Below, one piece after another: positions 39,574 through 54,500 of a DNA stretch of 64,000 nt. Position 1 is the stretch's first letter. Each line of letters begins with the position of its first letter. This stretch comes from Eopsaltria australis (Eukaryota > Chordata > Aves > Passeriformes > Petroicidae), in the NCBI GenBank assembly GCA_034509425.1, contig JAVTVJ010001696.1, positions 153,271-217,270 of the forward strand. The letters run 5' to 3'. The notes under the pieces were generated by a model. That model saw nothing but the letters and a program-made list of their open reading frames with translations, was not told the DNA's origin and did no database searches. The translations under genes and the position numbers were made by a program.

Positions 39574-42500
39574 GTAAGGGGGTGTTGAAGATCTAACTTT
39601 GATAATATGTTTATACAAGTGACCAGTCTGAAAGCAAATGCAAGGTTATGTTAATTATTCCTGTTTTAGGTAGCAGAGGAATAAATGCCTTTGTAAAATA
39701 GGTTGTTGTTCCTAAGTTTGGAAGTGTTTTCCACCACCTCTTCCATTCCTGTGGGTTTCTTTTTTCTTTGTAAGAGCTGTAATCGCTGTTCATTCTCCTG
39801 GTAAAGATCAGAAATACAGTCTGCAGTGTTGGGGGGAAACTTTTTTCTTTTCCTTGTTGTTTTAGGAAGCTTTCTTTTCCTTTGGTATAGCTGTTGGGTT
39901 CACTGGATTTGCTGAAGATTCCAACATTTGATGTTTTCTCTCAACTTCGAGTGAATTGTACTTCTTGCATGATTTAATTGTATGTTAGCTTTTGAGTTGC
40001 TTAGTCTGTATGATTTTTTTTAACCCTCTTTGCATTTTAAAAAGGAATTTGGTGTGTTTTCTCCATAAAGTTATTTTCTAAATATCTAAAACTCAAGCTT
40101 TGAATGTCTTTTCGTTCCAGAAAGTGGTGTGGGTATAAATAAAATCAGTATTTTTTAGAGGATCCATAGCACATCTCCAGATATAGAGAATTTAGGTTCT
40201 TGTAACTTCTGTTAACCCAACTCCATTGCTAAATTCCTTGGCCTGTATGTTGATTATCAGTTGTATAGGAACAATCTGATATTAATATCTTCTGGTGTCA
40301 CAAACTATTTTTACAGTTTTCAGTGTAAAATTGGTGCTTTTCTGTTAGTGAAAATTTGGGCAATTGGAATGGAAAATGGTTAAGGTAAATAACTGGGAGG
40401 CATTTACTGGGTGCTATTTTTGTAAAGAGTGAGGAGGAGGAAGTATTTTGGCTTCTTCCTGGGGAGAATAACCAGAGGTTAGGAAGAAGGGACGGTGTTG
40501 TGGAGGTCTGTAAATCTGGTAAAGGGCAGTGCAGAATTGGGAGTGTGTGGGAGAGCAGAATTATTTACAGCCTACCCATGACTAATAAGATTGACAGTAT
40601 CCTAAGAACTTACATAATACTCTGTTTGGGTTTTTTTTAAGAGGGAATTATTACATATAAAACCCCATCAATTTCTTTTAGTTGTTCTATTGTTCTTCAT
40701 TCCCCCATGAAAGTTAAAGAGTTTTCCTTACGTTGCTTTGCAGCTTTTTTATATCTGTTTCATGGAATTCAGATCCAGTGCAGAGTAAATTTGCTAAAAA
40801 AAGAAAACCCCAAATCAACAAAGCAAAAACCTAACCAAACAAAAAAAAACCTTGAGCAAGAAACATAATTAAAAAAACAAGCACACAAATAAAATGGCTC
40901 AGATGCAGGTTGAAAGCTTTAATTAGCTGAACACCAGATGGTGCTCTTGCCTGGCAGCTAGAGGAGAAATATTTTTAGAGACATCTTTTCTGCAGCTTAG
41001 TAATGGAAGGAAACAGAAATTTCCCATTTAGTTGCACCTACCTGTGGCAACCATTGGCAAGTGAAATCAGACAGTTTCGGCTGCACAGCACCCTCAGCAT
41101 TTGTCTGTATCAGATAATCTTGCCTGCAGGAATGGAACAATAGAGGTCAATGTCAATTTCTGAGATTGAAAGCTTCCAGCTTATCAAGTTAACTCTGTTT
41201 TTAATGAGGCTTATGTGTCAGGAGCAAGATGCTTGTTTGTGATTTGTGGAAAGGAACCAGTTTTCACCTGTCGAACAGGACAGAGTTTTGCAGTTTTCTT
41301 TTCTTTTAAAAATCACTTTCTCCAGTTGTCTGTTGCAAAACTAGTGACTGTTTGCAAGTATTATTGGGAGCTGTATAAGTATTTTGTGTTTTTTTTTGTG
41401 GAGGCAGTTGGTGACACTGTGGAGTAAAAGACTTATTTCCTCAAGTTTTTGCAAAGATGGGACTGATGTGATCCCCAGAGAGAAGAAGGCTGGCTTCTCT
41501 CAGTGCTGCTTTGGACATAATTCTGTTCTACATATGTCAGTACCATAGGGGAGGAGGTACAGAAAGACATTTGAAGAGAAGGTGATAGAAAAATTCATGT
41601 TGGTAGGAAAGGCAATCAGCCAAACCTGAATTATCCAAGCAAAAACTAGCAGGGTAGGGAAGTGATGGGACTGGGGTAGATTTACTCCTTTCAGCAACAG
41701 ATGCCCAACAAATTCACCTTGTTGTCACGAAGCCTTGGCCATTGCAAGCAAACAGTGCCTGCAAGGAAGGCTTCCAAGGGAAATCTGAATCAGTGTGTGT
41801 AAGGAAGTTTGTGGGGTTTGTAATGCTTTTCCACATATGCTTTTCCAGGTTAGGAACTTGTGACTGGCGCTTTGCTTTGCAGAAGCTGTTCCAAGTTAGT
41901 CCAGGTACTGTAGATCCCAGGTGTCAAGCAGAGCTGGATCTTCTGTGGAATAATAGCCTTTGTGCCTTGGCTTAAGAGATGGGCAATTACTGTCTTTCTA
42001 CTCTGAGAAATGTGGAGACACGATACCAGATCTTAAAATAGCACCACTTTCTGTGCTCTGCTGTCTTCATTTTTTTATGCTTTATGTGTCTTGGTACTTT
42101 GTATTTCTTTGTCCTTGTTTTGCTTTCCTCTCTTTCCACTTTCAGGTTGGTTGATCTCTTCCTCTTTTTATCCATGTCTCATCTTTGTGGTTTTCTCTTT
42201 AGGTTTCTTTTCTGACTTCTACCTGACTGAATGTGTTAATATGTCGTTTTCTGGTTCCGTGTGAAATTGTTTAGCATTGCTCATTTCCTCAGCCATGCCT
42301 TCCTTACTGGGTTTTACTTTTCCAGTCCTGTTGACTGTTCGGTCTGTTTCTGTGAAGAATGCAAGGTAGTTTTCTGTATGGAATAAAGTTTGCCCAATAC
42401 CAGTGCTGGTGACTGCAAAGTTGCTGTATCTCTGTCAGCAACATTGATGCAAGATGCTCTTGCCCTTTCACTATCTCTTCCAGTGTTTATTTTGTTCTTC

Positions 42501-45500
42501 TGTGGGTTTAATCGGGAATTAATCTATCTGGAAAACAACACAGAAGAAGTGTTTACTTTTTCAGCCAGGACAATTCCCTATGGTGATTCATAGCTTGGCA
42601 CCACAAAACAATTCTGGCACAATGAGGGATTGATTTTTTTGGAGCACGGCAGCCTACTGGGCTAAAAGGTGGGATTGCTTAAACCTGCTGTGCCATCCAA
42701 AAATGAACAGCAGAGTGTGTGGTCAAAGCAGAGCTGTCTGCTAGGAGTCTAATATTCTGCCTTTCTGGGCTCCTTATTCTTCCTCTCATGCTGTTGATTT
42801 TCCTAATAGTTAGGCAAATACTAAGAGAGAATATCAGCTGTCAGTAATCAGAAATGAGGTGGTGGTGAATCCCTGCTCACTGCCTGTGACTCCCCTGGCG
42901 TGAGTGAATAGTAACAGCCAGAGCCAGCCTGGGTGTCTGACAGGTAAAGAAAGCCACTGGGGCCTTTCGCAGTCTAGGAGTGCGGGCAGAGGAGTGGTGC
43001 AGACATAAATGACAGTCAAAGGAACAGCTTCCAGCAGTTTAGTTTTACTGTAAAAGGTTTATTGTGATATCCTCTTCCATACAGCAAATCCTGTGTGCTA
43101 AGCAGGTACTGTTGAAGTGTCTGCTGAGACATTTCTGATTTCGGCCATTGGGAAGTACTTGGTGCTCTAATTTCACACTCCTGCGTGTTCTTTTTTTTTT
43201 TTTTTTTTTGCCTTCACAGATCCTTATTTGTTGCACAAAATGGACTTGTGAGAGCTGAATTAACATTGTGTAAAACCTCTTAAATCTGCCAGTTCTATAC
43301 TTCAGGTGACTGACCCATCAATCCAAAAGTGTTTGGATATTGGAAAAATAAAATGCAGCTTTTCTGGATGATTTTTTTAGTTACTGTCAGGATTAAGAGC
43401 TATGAGGTTTGCTTTGGAGCGCTAGCTTTCAGTCTAGGCAGACTTTGTGTTTGTCTGGCTTTTCTATGATTTGCTACCAAGAATGCAACCTCCTTAGTGG
43501 TGGTATTAGTTACAATTATTTTCTGATGGAAAACTTAAAGTTAACTAAAGCAGAACTTGCTGAAAATCATGTGCTTAATATTTACTGTTCTGCTTTGTTC
43601 CTTCCCCGGAGTTATTAATGAGTTGCTGGTTCAAGAATAATGTGTATGGGCCTTTAATGGAAAGACATAAAAATGAGGAGCTTTTATGTTGCTTAACATG
43701 GTACATTTTTTAAATGGTACAATAAATCATATGCTGCCTTATATTCTTTGATGTCTGTCCTCCAACTAGTCCATTAAAATCAGCATTCCCACAGTATGAA
43801 TTTACTAAATGGACTGGTTCTTCTGTTTTGTGTTCAATGGCAAAGAAAAAAGACCTTACTATGAGGAAAAAACTGTCAGGAAAGCTGCTTGTTTTGGTTT
43901 TTTCTCCTCCCTTTTTTGTAGGAGTACTTGTCTGCTTTGGTTTGAGTCTTTTTTTTACCATACTAAGTGCAGGTGTTGTGAGGATGTTTATCGGGCAAAA
44001 TGCTTTCTCTTGTTATGTGGAGATATTTTAACAGAAGCCACTGCACCTTTGAAACATTTCCTATTGTGATGCTGTTAAAATAAAAGTGGATAAAACCACA
44101 TTCTTCAAAGTTGGCTTCTGTCAGGAAACTACCTTCACTATCTTAAAAATTATGGTTTTGCTGAAGACTGTTAGTAAATTTAAAGAAAGGCAGCTGAATT
44201 GAACCATTTAAAAATAATCCTGTTTATAATGTCACTGGGGGTTTTTTTTCCCCTTTTTCTTTGTTTCCAATCCTCTTCTGTTTGGAAGTAATGTTTTTTA
44301 CAATATACGCCAGAATAGCTGACCGCAGAATCCTGCTTTTTGGTCATAAGAAGCCAGAAATAAAAATCTGCAGTCAATGAAAATGACGAAATTTTAGTGA
44401 CTAATAGACTGCTCAATTTGCCATTCTTTCCCACCTCTACTGAAAAGAGGTTTTCTTACAGAAAACTAACTCAGTGATGAAGAAACTCTTTGGACTGTGA
44501 TGAGTGATTGCAAGCACAAAGTGTTTAAATCCCAAGAAAATAAAAATTATCCTTGATTACTCTTTACTTTCACCACTAATTGTGATAGCTGCAGTCTCAC
44601 AGATGCTGCGTGTGTATAGTGGGGTTTGTAGCGACAAGTGGTATGCAAAATATTCTTATTGCATGCTGTTAAGATGCTACAGAAAATAATCACTGCCACT
44701 GTAAAACCACTCCTGTTTGGACACCTTTAAAATAAACAAAGACAAAACCATTTTCTTTAAAAATAGCTGTGCTGTCAAGGAAGCAAATCTCACTATTATT
44801 AATTTTAGTTTTGCTGAAGTCTGTGGACTTACCCTCTACATAAAAGCATATAAAATAATTTCTTTCTTTTATTAAGTACTTTGAAAATGCTGGCCATCAG
44901 ATCACAGGATGAGGGAGGAACGCCTGTGAAGCCTGGAATTTTTTCCGAAAGTGTGTGGGAAGCAGCCGTGCACCTCACATATTTACTTGTATCCAAGTGA
45001 GCCAGTCAAGTCTGTGTGGTTAAGAATACTTTGCTTTGAATTTTTTCTGCTTGCCCCATATGGTCACAGCCCATTTGAATCCCCACATCAGGTGATACCT
45101 TTTGTTCATTTCTTGGAAAACTGTAGAACTGGTGAATATGTAAATATATTCTGCTTTCTCAAAGTGAGGTTGTTCAGTGCAGGTTGTGCCAATTGAAGTA
45201 CATGTGCAAACTCACCCGGGTCACTGTGATCATGGTGTTAAAGGTCCGTGGCTTGAAGCTGGTGTCACAGACGCCCAGAACAGTTTGAGTTGGAAGGGAT
45301 ATTAAAAATCATCCCATTCCACCCGCTGCCATGGGCAGGGACACCTTCCACTATCCTAGGTTGCTCTAAGCCCCATCCAGCCTGGCCTGGGACATTGCCA
45401 GGGATGCAGGGGCAGCCACAGCTTCTCTGGGAAACATGTACTAGGGCCTCACCACACTCAGCGTTTGTTCCATATGCATGTGACCATTTTCCTTAGTGGT

Positions 45501-48500
45501 GTCTTTTCCGGGGCAGTTTCTTGTGACTGGAGTGTCTGGGTTTCTCCTAATGGTGCTCAGCAGAGCCATCAAGAAGCAGGAAGAGGTGACTTATTTTTCA
45601 TAATTACTGCCTGTTTTTTACTAGCAACAGATAATCTGTTTCATGTTGTGAATATACCAACTGTTTCTCATAGAGCAGGGAATATTTTACACTCCATCTT
45701 TAACAAATCTGTCCTTTACTTCTATGTGTTCTAACTGATGTCACCAAGTGCCACATCCACATGACTTTTAAATCCCTCCTCTGATGGCACTGCCCTGGGC
45801 AGCTGTGCCAGGGCTGGACAGCCCTTTCCATGGAGGAATTTTCCCAATATCCACCCTGAGCCTCCCCTGGCCCAGCCTGAGGCCGTTCCCTCTCCTCCTG
45901 TCCCTGTTCCCTGGCAGCAGAGCCCGACCCCCCCTGAGCCCCCTCCTGTCAGGGACTGTGCAGAGCCACAAGGTCCCCCCTGAGCCTCCTTTGCTCCAGG
46001 CTCAGCCCTTTCCCAGCTCCCTCAGCTGCTCCTCGTCAGACTTGTGCTCCAGACACATATTTGACAGCGGGGCAGTCCGTATTCCTCGGGTGAGGGTTTT
46101 CAGAGATAATTGGAACTTTTATTTGTGATCAGTGCAGTGAAGGAGCTTCACTTTATCAGTACTTGCTCTTGTTAGCGCTGGAATACAATTCAAATACTTA
46201 TTAGCAGTGTTCTTTATGGCTTAATGAAAGGACAGATGTTTCAGTGTTGAGTTTCCATTCTTACATTCATTCATTAACCAGATGTCATTTCCACAGGGAC
46301 CGTAGAGAAAAATCAGTGCCACAGTTGGTTGTACCATTTCTTTTGTGCCACCTTGTGAATCTTGGCTCTGGCATTTTCTGCCCAAGTGTTAATGTGATTT
46401 ACCTTCTGTCTCTTCAGTGCTCAAGAAAATACCCAGATAGCTTTTTCCATGTCTCTCACTTCTCTTTCCTGCCCACTCAAAGGAAAAAAGTCAATGCTAA
46501 GTTTGGCCCCGGGTACTTGGAAATGAGCTGATGTTTTTTGTAGCCCTCCACAATATTGTCTCTGTGAATCCATCCTTGGGGATGTAACAGGATTGAGTAT
46601 TTCACCGGTGTGTGCCTATTGGGGTGGTATTTCTGCTGTAATTCCCCCTCACTAGGTGTTTCTTCTGAGTGAACTGAAATTCTGCTGTAGCTGTCGTCTG
46701 GTGTTGAGTGTGGCAAAATTCACTTTTGTGTTCTTGTGGTATGCATAAGAGGCCGTGGGCTGTTGTTAATTTTTAAGCGTTAAACTTCATTTTAGTATGA
46801 AAAAGAATTACCTGAGTGTTAAAAGCTTTGCTGAAGATCTGAAAGCCTTGCTTGCTTTGCCACTGGTTTTGATCCTGGCAACTTGTAGAAATCAGGCAAC
46901 TCTGTGGAATTTGTTTGAGGACTTTGTGTGGGTTTTAATAACTCAAAGGGAAGAAAAAAATTTTTAAGAATGCTATACTTTGAAACCTAACCTTAGAAAT
47001 TAGGGAGAAAATGAACCATAATTCAAAGCTGAATGTCTGCATTTATGGTTTAAATCCTGGAGCAATTGCAATAACCACTTGATTCTGTCCACAGGATCTT
47101 TGGATAGTGGGAGGGGTCATGTTGTGTTAGATTATGATTTTTCAGTACCTAAGAACTCTCTATGGAGTTGTTGTCCATTGTAATATTCACCCTCCCTGCC
47201 TGCCAGGTCTTGGGAAGGAATAAATCCTGATGACAAGCAGCCAGCTGGGCAAATTGAGAAGTTTTTGTTTTTTTTTTAAAAAGTGCAGGGTCACATAGAC
47301 CTAGAAAACTGTGTTGTCCGTAGTTGCTGGTGGTGTGTTCTTGCTCAATACCATTTGTTTTTAATTACTCTGCATGTTTGTACTGCTGGAACAAGAGACC
47401 ACCTTTGAGACCAAGTCTAATGTTTTTAAAGTATATATCAAAGTGTAAGTTTGTCCTTTCTGAATCTTGTGTTTCAAAGCAGTTTGTAAGAGAAGAATGA
47501 ATGCTGGTAATTGATATCAGGACAAGCCAATCTACATAATCTAAAGTTATCTTAGGATATTCAGGTGTAGGTGAAGAGTTGTCTCAGCTGTCAACTCACT
47601 ACACAGTAAATTAGTCAGATATACAAGAAAATTTGCAGGCATCTTAAAACGTAACTTGTTTGATGTCTCTATCTTGAATAGTTTCCTATTGAAGGATCTT
47701 GAAATAATTCTTTTGGCGGCTCTTTGTACAATATCTTCTAGTCCTAATGCATTGGGGAACAGCTCAAACTCCACAGCTTCCAAAGGCATGGCTGCACAGG
47801 GTTTTCAGCACTGGAGCTGGTTTAGCAGCTTCCCACGCAGCACTGCTGATAATCTCAGGTTGACGCAACAGTGCACTGTAAACTGGATTACCATGTAAAT
47901 TTAAAAACAGCACAGGACTTTAAAAAGAGAAGAGAATTACATTATGGCTGCAAGCGTTGAACTAATTTTTTTTTTACTCTCCTTTTATTTATTGCACTTC
48001 AGAAGTCCCTGAAGGTCAGGCTATATGTTAGTTCAGTCTATATAGAGGCTCTGCCATCTCTTCCAAAACACTGAGCAGTAGGACCTTCGTGATGTGACAA
48101 GAGGTGATAATATTAAAATAGAAGAGGGTGGATTCAGACTGGATAGAAGGAAAAAAATTTCATGATGAGAGTGGTGGAACAGGGTGCCCTTTAGTTATTC
48201 ATATTTGTATTGCTCAATGTGGCATTGAACACAGTATCTGATGATTTGTCTTGTTTTCCCATCTGTTAAGGATGTTTTTGAGGATCAGTTGCCCTGTACT
48301 GGTAGGTCAGAAGTATGTGTTTGACGCAGCTGGTGTTTACTTTCAGTGGTTGCTGTCAGGTTTTGCTTTAGTGCTTTATTGTTCTTTTCAGATTATGTTT
48401 TTCTGAGGCGTATCACGAGGCAATTAATGAAGTTACGAACAATTTGCTGTATCTGATGTGATTGTTGCACTAGTATAATAACATTAGTTAAAAGGAAAGA

Positions 48501-51500
48501 ACTGCTTAGCTTGAGGTTAAATGTCAGATTGAGGTTTTTTTAATTCATGTTTTTAAAAATGCATCATTTCATGTGAAATTTCTTGTGAAAAAAGTTCAAG
48601 TTCTTTCTGTAGGCTGCTGTTCTATTTGTGTTTTCAGTAACACCAAGCTGAGCATGGCAGCATTAAAGCTACAAAAACAGTGGTAATAAAATGCTCGTGG
48701 AATCACAAGATCTTCTAGCTTGGAAAAGCCCATGAAGATCATGGAATCCAACAATTTCCCAGCACAGCCCAGGACATGACTGACCCATGTCCCCAAGTGC
48801 CACATCCACATGGCTTTTAAATCCCTCCAGGGATGGGCACCTGTGCCAGGGCTGGACAGCCCTTTCCATGAAGGGATTTTACCAATATCCAACCTAAAAC
48901 TTCCTTGGCACAGCCAAGGCCATTTTCTGTCATCGTGTCCCTTGTTCCCTGGGAGAAGACACTGACATAATTTCACTCTGATGAACAATTTAGTTTTGAA
49001 TATTAGTTTCCTGTTTTATAGTTGCTGTACTTCAAAAGAATATTACTCTGGCTGATGTTAGGATGATGGAGCATTGGAATGAGTTGCTCAGAGAGCTTGT
49101 GGGAATACTCAGAAGCCACCTGGACATAGTCTGGGACTGTTGGCTCTGGGAGACCCTGGCTGAGCAGGGAGGTTGGGCAAACTGACCTCTATGAGCTAGT
49201 GGATGGCTCAAATTAAGTGCTTTGTGGAAAGATTTTATTATTGTTTTGTAATAAATTTTCACTTCAAGTACAGAAACCGAATTGCCTGTGTAACCCTTTT
49301 TGTTTTCTTTTCCTCCTACCTAGTGCTGACTTAAAGCTCTTGGAAGAAGCCACAATCTCAGTCTGCAAGTCTTTAGGTGAGACGTTGTGCCATCTTTTTT
49401 CCATATGCTTTACCAGAAAAACTGGGAAACAGCATCCCTGTGCACATTCATGCCTTTAGCATTCTATTTGTATATGTTGCCCTTGTAAGATTAAAGCGAT
49501 ATAGGGTGTATTTATGTATATCCCAAACCTTTAGAAACTTTCATTGTTAACTGTTTTACAGAACTTGATATGACTGGAAGGTTTAAAACAAGTAATTCCA
49601 TAACTACTGTGTCTTTTCCCCTTCGCCCTGTAAGCTGATCAGTCAGGGGAAAGAATCAGAGGATGAAACAAAGGGATGATAGAAATGGTGTTGCAAGGAG
49701 GTAAAAGGTAGTTCTGAAGACCTGCCCGATTTTCTGACAGGAGGCTGCTGTGCTGCAGACAAGCCTGGGAAAGGAAGCAGTATATGTATGGGTATTCCAT
49801 ATTTGGGGTATTTTAAATCTAGGATTAATAGTATTTAGAAAACAATTACGGACTAGTAAACCATGTACTGGAGGATCTTGAAAGAAGAATGCCTGTACAG
49901 AAAAATAAGAAATGCTTGTGCTTTATTTAGAAATATTTAAGACATTGAAACAGGGTTTCTTTTTTTTCCTATATATTATTTGAACTAGATAGTGTCTTAC
50001 ACAGCTTATGCATACTTTGTATTTTATTTTTTCTCATCTAGTTGAGAAGAATCCTCGAACAGGAAACCTTGGATCGTTGATTAAAGTCTTTCTTTCCAGA
50101 ACCAAAGAGTTAAAAATTTCAGCAGAATGTCAGAAGTAAGTTTCCTGAAAAAAGCTGTGTGTGCCATTTAATTTTTTAAATGTTCCTTTTGTTGCTAGCT
50201 CTTTAATTTTTTTCCTCTGCTAATTAACATGCTCACAGACCAAACCTTAGAATTCTCTTAAACTGTTGTTTGAAACAGAACAAGTGTCTAGTACTTTTCT
50301 AACCACAGAAATCAAGTGTAATAGGTAAACAGATTACTGGGGAAAAACACATTTTTGTGTGTTAGATGAATGGGGTAAGCTATGGATACTACTGGCTGTT
50401 TAAAAATAATCTGAACTTTTCAGCTGAAGCTTAATGTATAAGCCAGTATTCTGTCTTGGAAATATTTTAAATATCTCTATCTATATTAATGTAAATATGT
50501 ATCAAAATACTGCTTTCAAATTATGTCATGCAGCTGCCACTGGTTTTGTTTGCTCCTTTCAGTGGCAGTAGAGAACTCTAAGAGGTTATTTGTGCAGCAC
50601 TGTGGGGTTTTTTGCAGGAGACTTTCCGTAGTTGTTCCCTCACCCACAGATAAATGTCCCACTCTCATCAGATCTGGGGGTGCAATTCTCCTTGTTCCCT
50701 GGACTGTCATCAAGTTTTTTCCTTGCATCTAAAGTAAGAAGATGCTAGTGGCCAAATAGCTGTTGCTGTTTTAATCCAAAGATACCTTGAAAGTACAGCT
50801 TTGGGCAATAGTTGACTCTGTGCTATTGTCCCTAGCTGTTACTTACTGGGACTCAAAAAAATTTTATGCAGCTGTATTTCCCTTTCATTCAGAAAGCTTG
50901 GAAAATATTTGTGTGTGTTGCATAAGAAAATCCTGCTGTGTGGTGCTCATGAAATCCATACATAAAATGGAAGAAGGCTATTTACCTGGGAAAAGGGCTA
51001 AGGATCAGGCAGCCAGGAAGCTTTCAGGTCTGAACCTGTTGGAAATTTTCAAATGTCTGTATGCCTTAAGTCCGTAGTGTAGAGACCTCTGGAAGTTTGC
51101 TGAACTGTTTGGTGAGTTCCTCAAACTGTGATACTTCCGCTGACTGTGGTGTTTTTAATGGTACAGAAGTAGTTGGAGATAAGGTGGTATTTTCTAAACT
51201 ACTTTTGAATACATTCCTGTTGTGTTTTCTGTAACATCAAATGCAGCCTCCCCACTTAAACACTTTGGCTTTTCCTTGCTTCAGCTGTAGAACATTGTCT
51301 ACTCGGACATTTATTTTCCTGTGGTTTTTGATGCATGTTTGTAGGTGAAGCATTACTGATTCTTGTTTGTTCCTGCTTCTTTTCCAGCCACCTCTTTATC
51401 TGGCAGGCTCACAATGCACTGTTCATTATTTGCTGTTTGCTGAAAGTATTCATCAGTCGAATGTCAGAAGAGGAGCTGCAACTTCATTTTACTTATGAAG

Positions 51501-54500
51501 AGAAAGCAGGACCAAGCTCATATGGTGGGTACACACAATTGCTGGTGAAACAAACATCCCATGAGAAACTTAAATGCCCTGATGTTTGTAGATGTGGCAT
51601 GTAAAGACTTGGCTAAGTGCTGGACTAGTGAGTTAGGTTGATGGTTGTACTTGATCTTAAGGGTCTTTGCCTTCAGATGCTTTAGGTCTAAATAATTCTA
51701 TGATTCTATGTTTTGTTTAGACTGAGGGTCCCAAAATTTGCTTTAAAACCAGAAATTAAGTACAAGAGAGTCAGGTTTAGCTTAATCTGCCTTTTTTGAA
51801 ACAGTTTCTGAGACATGGTGCTGTAGACCTACCTGAGCTTTAGTGATTTTCATACAGTTTGAAAGGTGGTAATGGTTCTCTTCAGAGGAACAGAACAGAA
51901 TTGTGGTGAGGGTGACCACATATGAACATTGGAACATTGATATTGCAATTTAATGCATCTGTTCGCATACTTTTCATAAACCAACATCAGCCACAGATGG
52001 AATTAATGCCATTTTTAGGGATCTAGTGAAGGAAAGTAACAGTCCTATGGTTAGAATTGACCCATTGAGAAAGCAACTGCTAAAATTTAATCTGGGGGCA
52101 CCTGCTTGTGCAAGAGTACAGGAAAAGTCACAGAATTTAGGCAGAATTACTAAAAGGGGCTAATGTCCAGGAAGTGGAGTATGTATTACACAAGATGGAA
52201 GATGGCAGGAGAAGCACTCAAGGAAGAAGCTGTTGTCTTTGAATAAGAATAATACAAATGCATTCAAAATCAGTTACATTACAGCAAAAAGACAGTCAGA
52301 ATGCTGCCACAAATCTTTGTGTAGCACTGTGTCAAGATGCTCTGACAGGGTGCATGCTGGATAATGCTGCCATGGGAGCCTTGTTTTCCTTTGCTTTGGT
52401 GTAAATCATGGAATCGTGTTGGCTGGAAAAAGCCCTCTAAAATCATCAAGTCAGACTCAGATCATCACCCAGCACTGCCAAGTCCAAGTCAAAGTACTGT
52501 TCAGGTTGTAATTGCATGTTGTCTGTTGCATAAAGCCTGAAAAGTCTCAGAATGCTAGAGCAGTGTGAGTGGATGGTGTGGGAACACCCAAAAGTGTCTG
52601 ACTCTGGATTTCTTGCAAAGAGGGCATGTGCTGAGAGCACCGAATCTCTGCTTGCTCATCCAACAGTGAAAAGTGTTCATTAAAATCTGTTTAATTCATT
52701 GGCACCTGCCAGTGCTCTGCGGAAATCAGAATTGTGATGCTCCATGATGAAATGGTTTAATGTATTTAAACTGTGATGAGTGATCTCCAGGAGGGAAGTC
52801 AGCTCGCTGATGCATTGGAAAAGAATATCTGCTTGTGTATAAGCTATCCCTGCAGACTGCCTGTGGGTTTGTTCCTGGATTAAAAAAAGGGCTCACCTCT
52901 TGCTTCAGTGTACAGCATGCTACAGTGGGATGGGTGGAAAAGCTGAGACTTTTGTCAGCTGGAACCCCTTTGATCTTTATTCCTTGCACTGGGAGTTCCT
53001 TGCGGTGTGGTATGGAAAGTGATTCTTGTCACCAGGGTAGACCCATGTTTATACCATGTCTAGTAGCACTTGACTGTAATTCACAGTGACATTTATTAGC
53101 AATAATTCTGTGCATATTGATGGCAAATGTACTTAGCAATTACCTCTGAGCAGATTGTTCATGGGATGTTGTTGATTAGGAAGGTAATTGTGTGTGGTCT
53201 GCTGGTGAGGCAGGAAATGAGCCACTCCTTGGCTCCTCTTTAGGTTTGCAGTGGGAGATGGCTCTTGTGAACTTCCTCAGGGTGTTGAGGTTCATAATAT
53301 GCTGAGGTTACATAGCCATTGCGTTTGATTCCTAAAAATATTATTTTTAAGTATCTACAGAACGTGGTAATAAGGCGTATACCTTCCTACAGCTCTTATG
53401 CTCAGCTATAGGAAACTGAACTACCATCAATGAATTGTAATAAACTGTAATTGTGCTAGGGCCTATTAAAAGTAGGCAGAAGAAAATGAAGTGTTTTGTT
53501 GTTTGTATTTTTATAATTGAGTGTAGCTTACTTGAATTTTTGGTTTGTACTTTTTGGAAAGTAGAATATTCTTGTTATTATTATATATTATATTTATTAT
53601 AATAATTTTATTAATCTGTTATTGCAATATTATTATTCCTGTATTCATCTTAATTTTCCATAGATTTATAAGTACTTTCATGGAAATTTTACTATCTTTG
53701 GTGAACATGCTTTTTAAAAATTAGGTTCTTAGTCATCCTTACTGTTTTCTCATTTACCAGAGCTTGACATTATTTATAATTCTTCAATTGTGAGCATGAT
53801 AAGCCTTACAAAAGACATTATTATATGAACTGTCTGATGTAAATAAAACATCCATATTAAAAAAGGCTTTAATACAGTGTCTGAATTTCGAAGTTTCTGT
53901 ATTTCCTTACTGCCTGGTCAGTATTTATTGGAAAGAACAGTACAACCACCCAACAATATGAACAACTTCTCTCCCCTGTGGTCCATTTTCATATGCTTTG
54001 TTCAGTCTCTTAGCCCTCTGAGAAAAGGTTATTGTTCTTTTCAGGGTCATCTTACAACTCCTTTCAAAATCACTCTGTGGTGGTGTTTGTTTCCCTATGA
54101 ACATCACATTTCCATCCTTCTGGTTGGACAGTATATTCTGGTGCCATGTTCTCTGATTTAAGCACAGGTTCTGGGAGCTCAGAGCACATAACTGCAGTGT
54201 CAGCACGTCAGGATGCCCACACTGCAGTCAGGCACTGCATCAGCCCTGCTCCAGGATATTTGGTGTGTCAGGGAGAAATGTGTAATTATAATCCATGAGA
54301 GTCCTGTGTATGGAAATATCCCTGTCACTGACAGCTCGGAAATATAAACTGTATATGACATAGCCACTGTTGTTTAGGTAGCATTTTTTATAATTGCCGT
54401 ATCTGGAAGAATTCTCCTCCCTGATATTACAGTTCATATGCTTTCACTTTTTCTGAATGTCCAGTTCATACTTTTTCCTGCTGGACAGTGCTTGAGGCTC

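Larger units (their letters stand above)
39574..49323. other. DYM intron 2 (about 9.75 kb)
   Basis: AT-rich unique sequence with CR1 copies at 45.3, 45.8-46.05, 48.7 and 49.1 kb and a 19-base T-run at 43191-43209. No exon or RNA gene was recognised. Confidence 0.65.

Noticed and set aside
44710..44730. TTTGGACACCTTTAAAAT as a third SNORD58-like core
   Set aside because: Only a short word matches; there are no C or D boxes or stem, and it lies in a DYM intron rather than RPL17.
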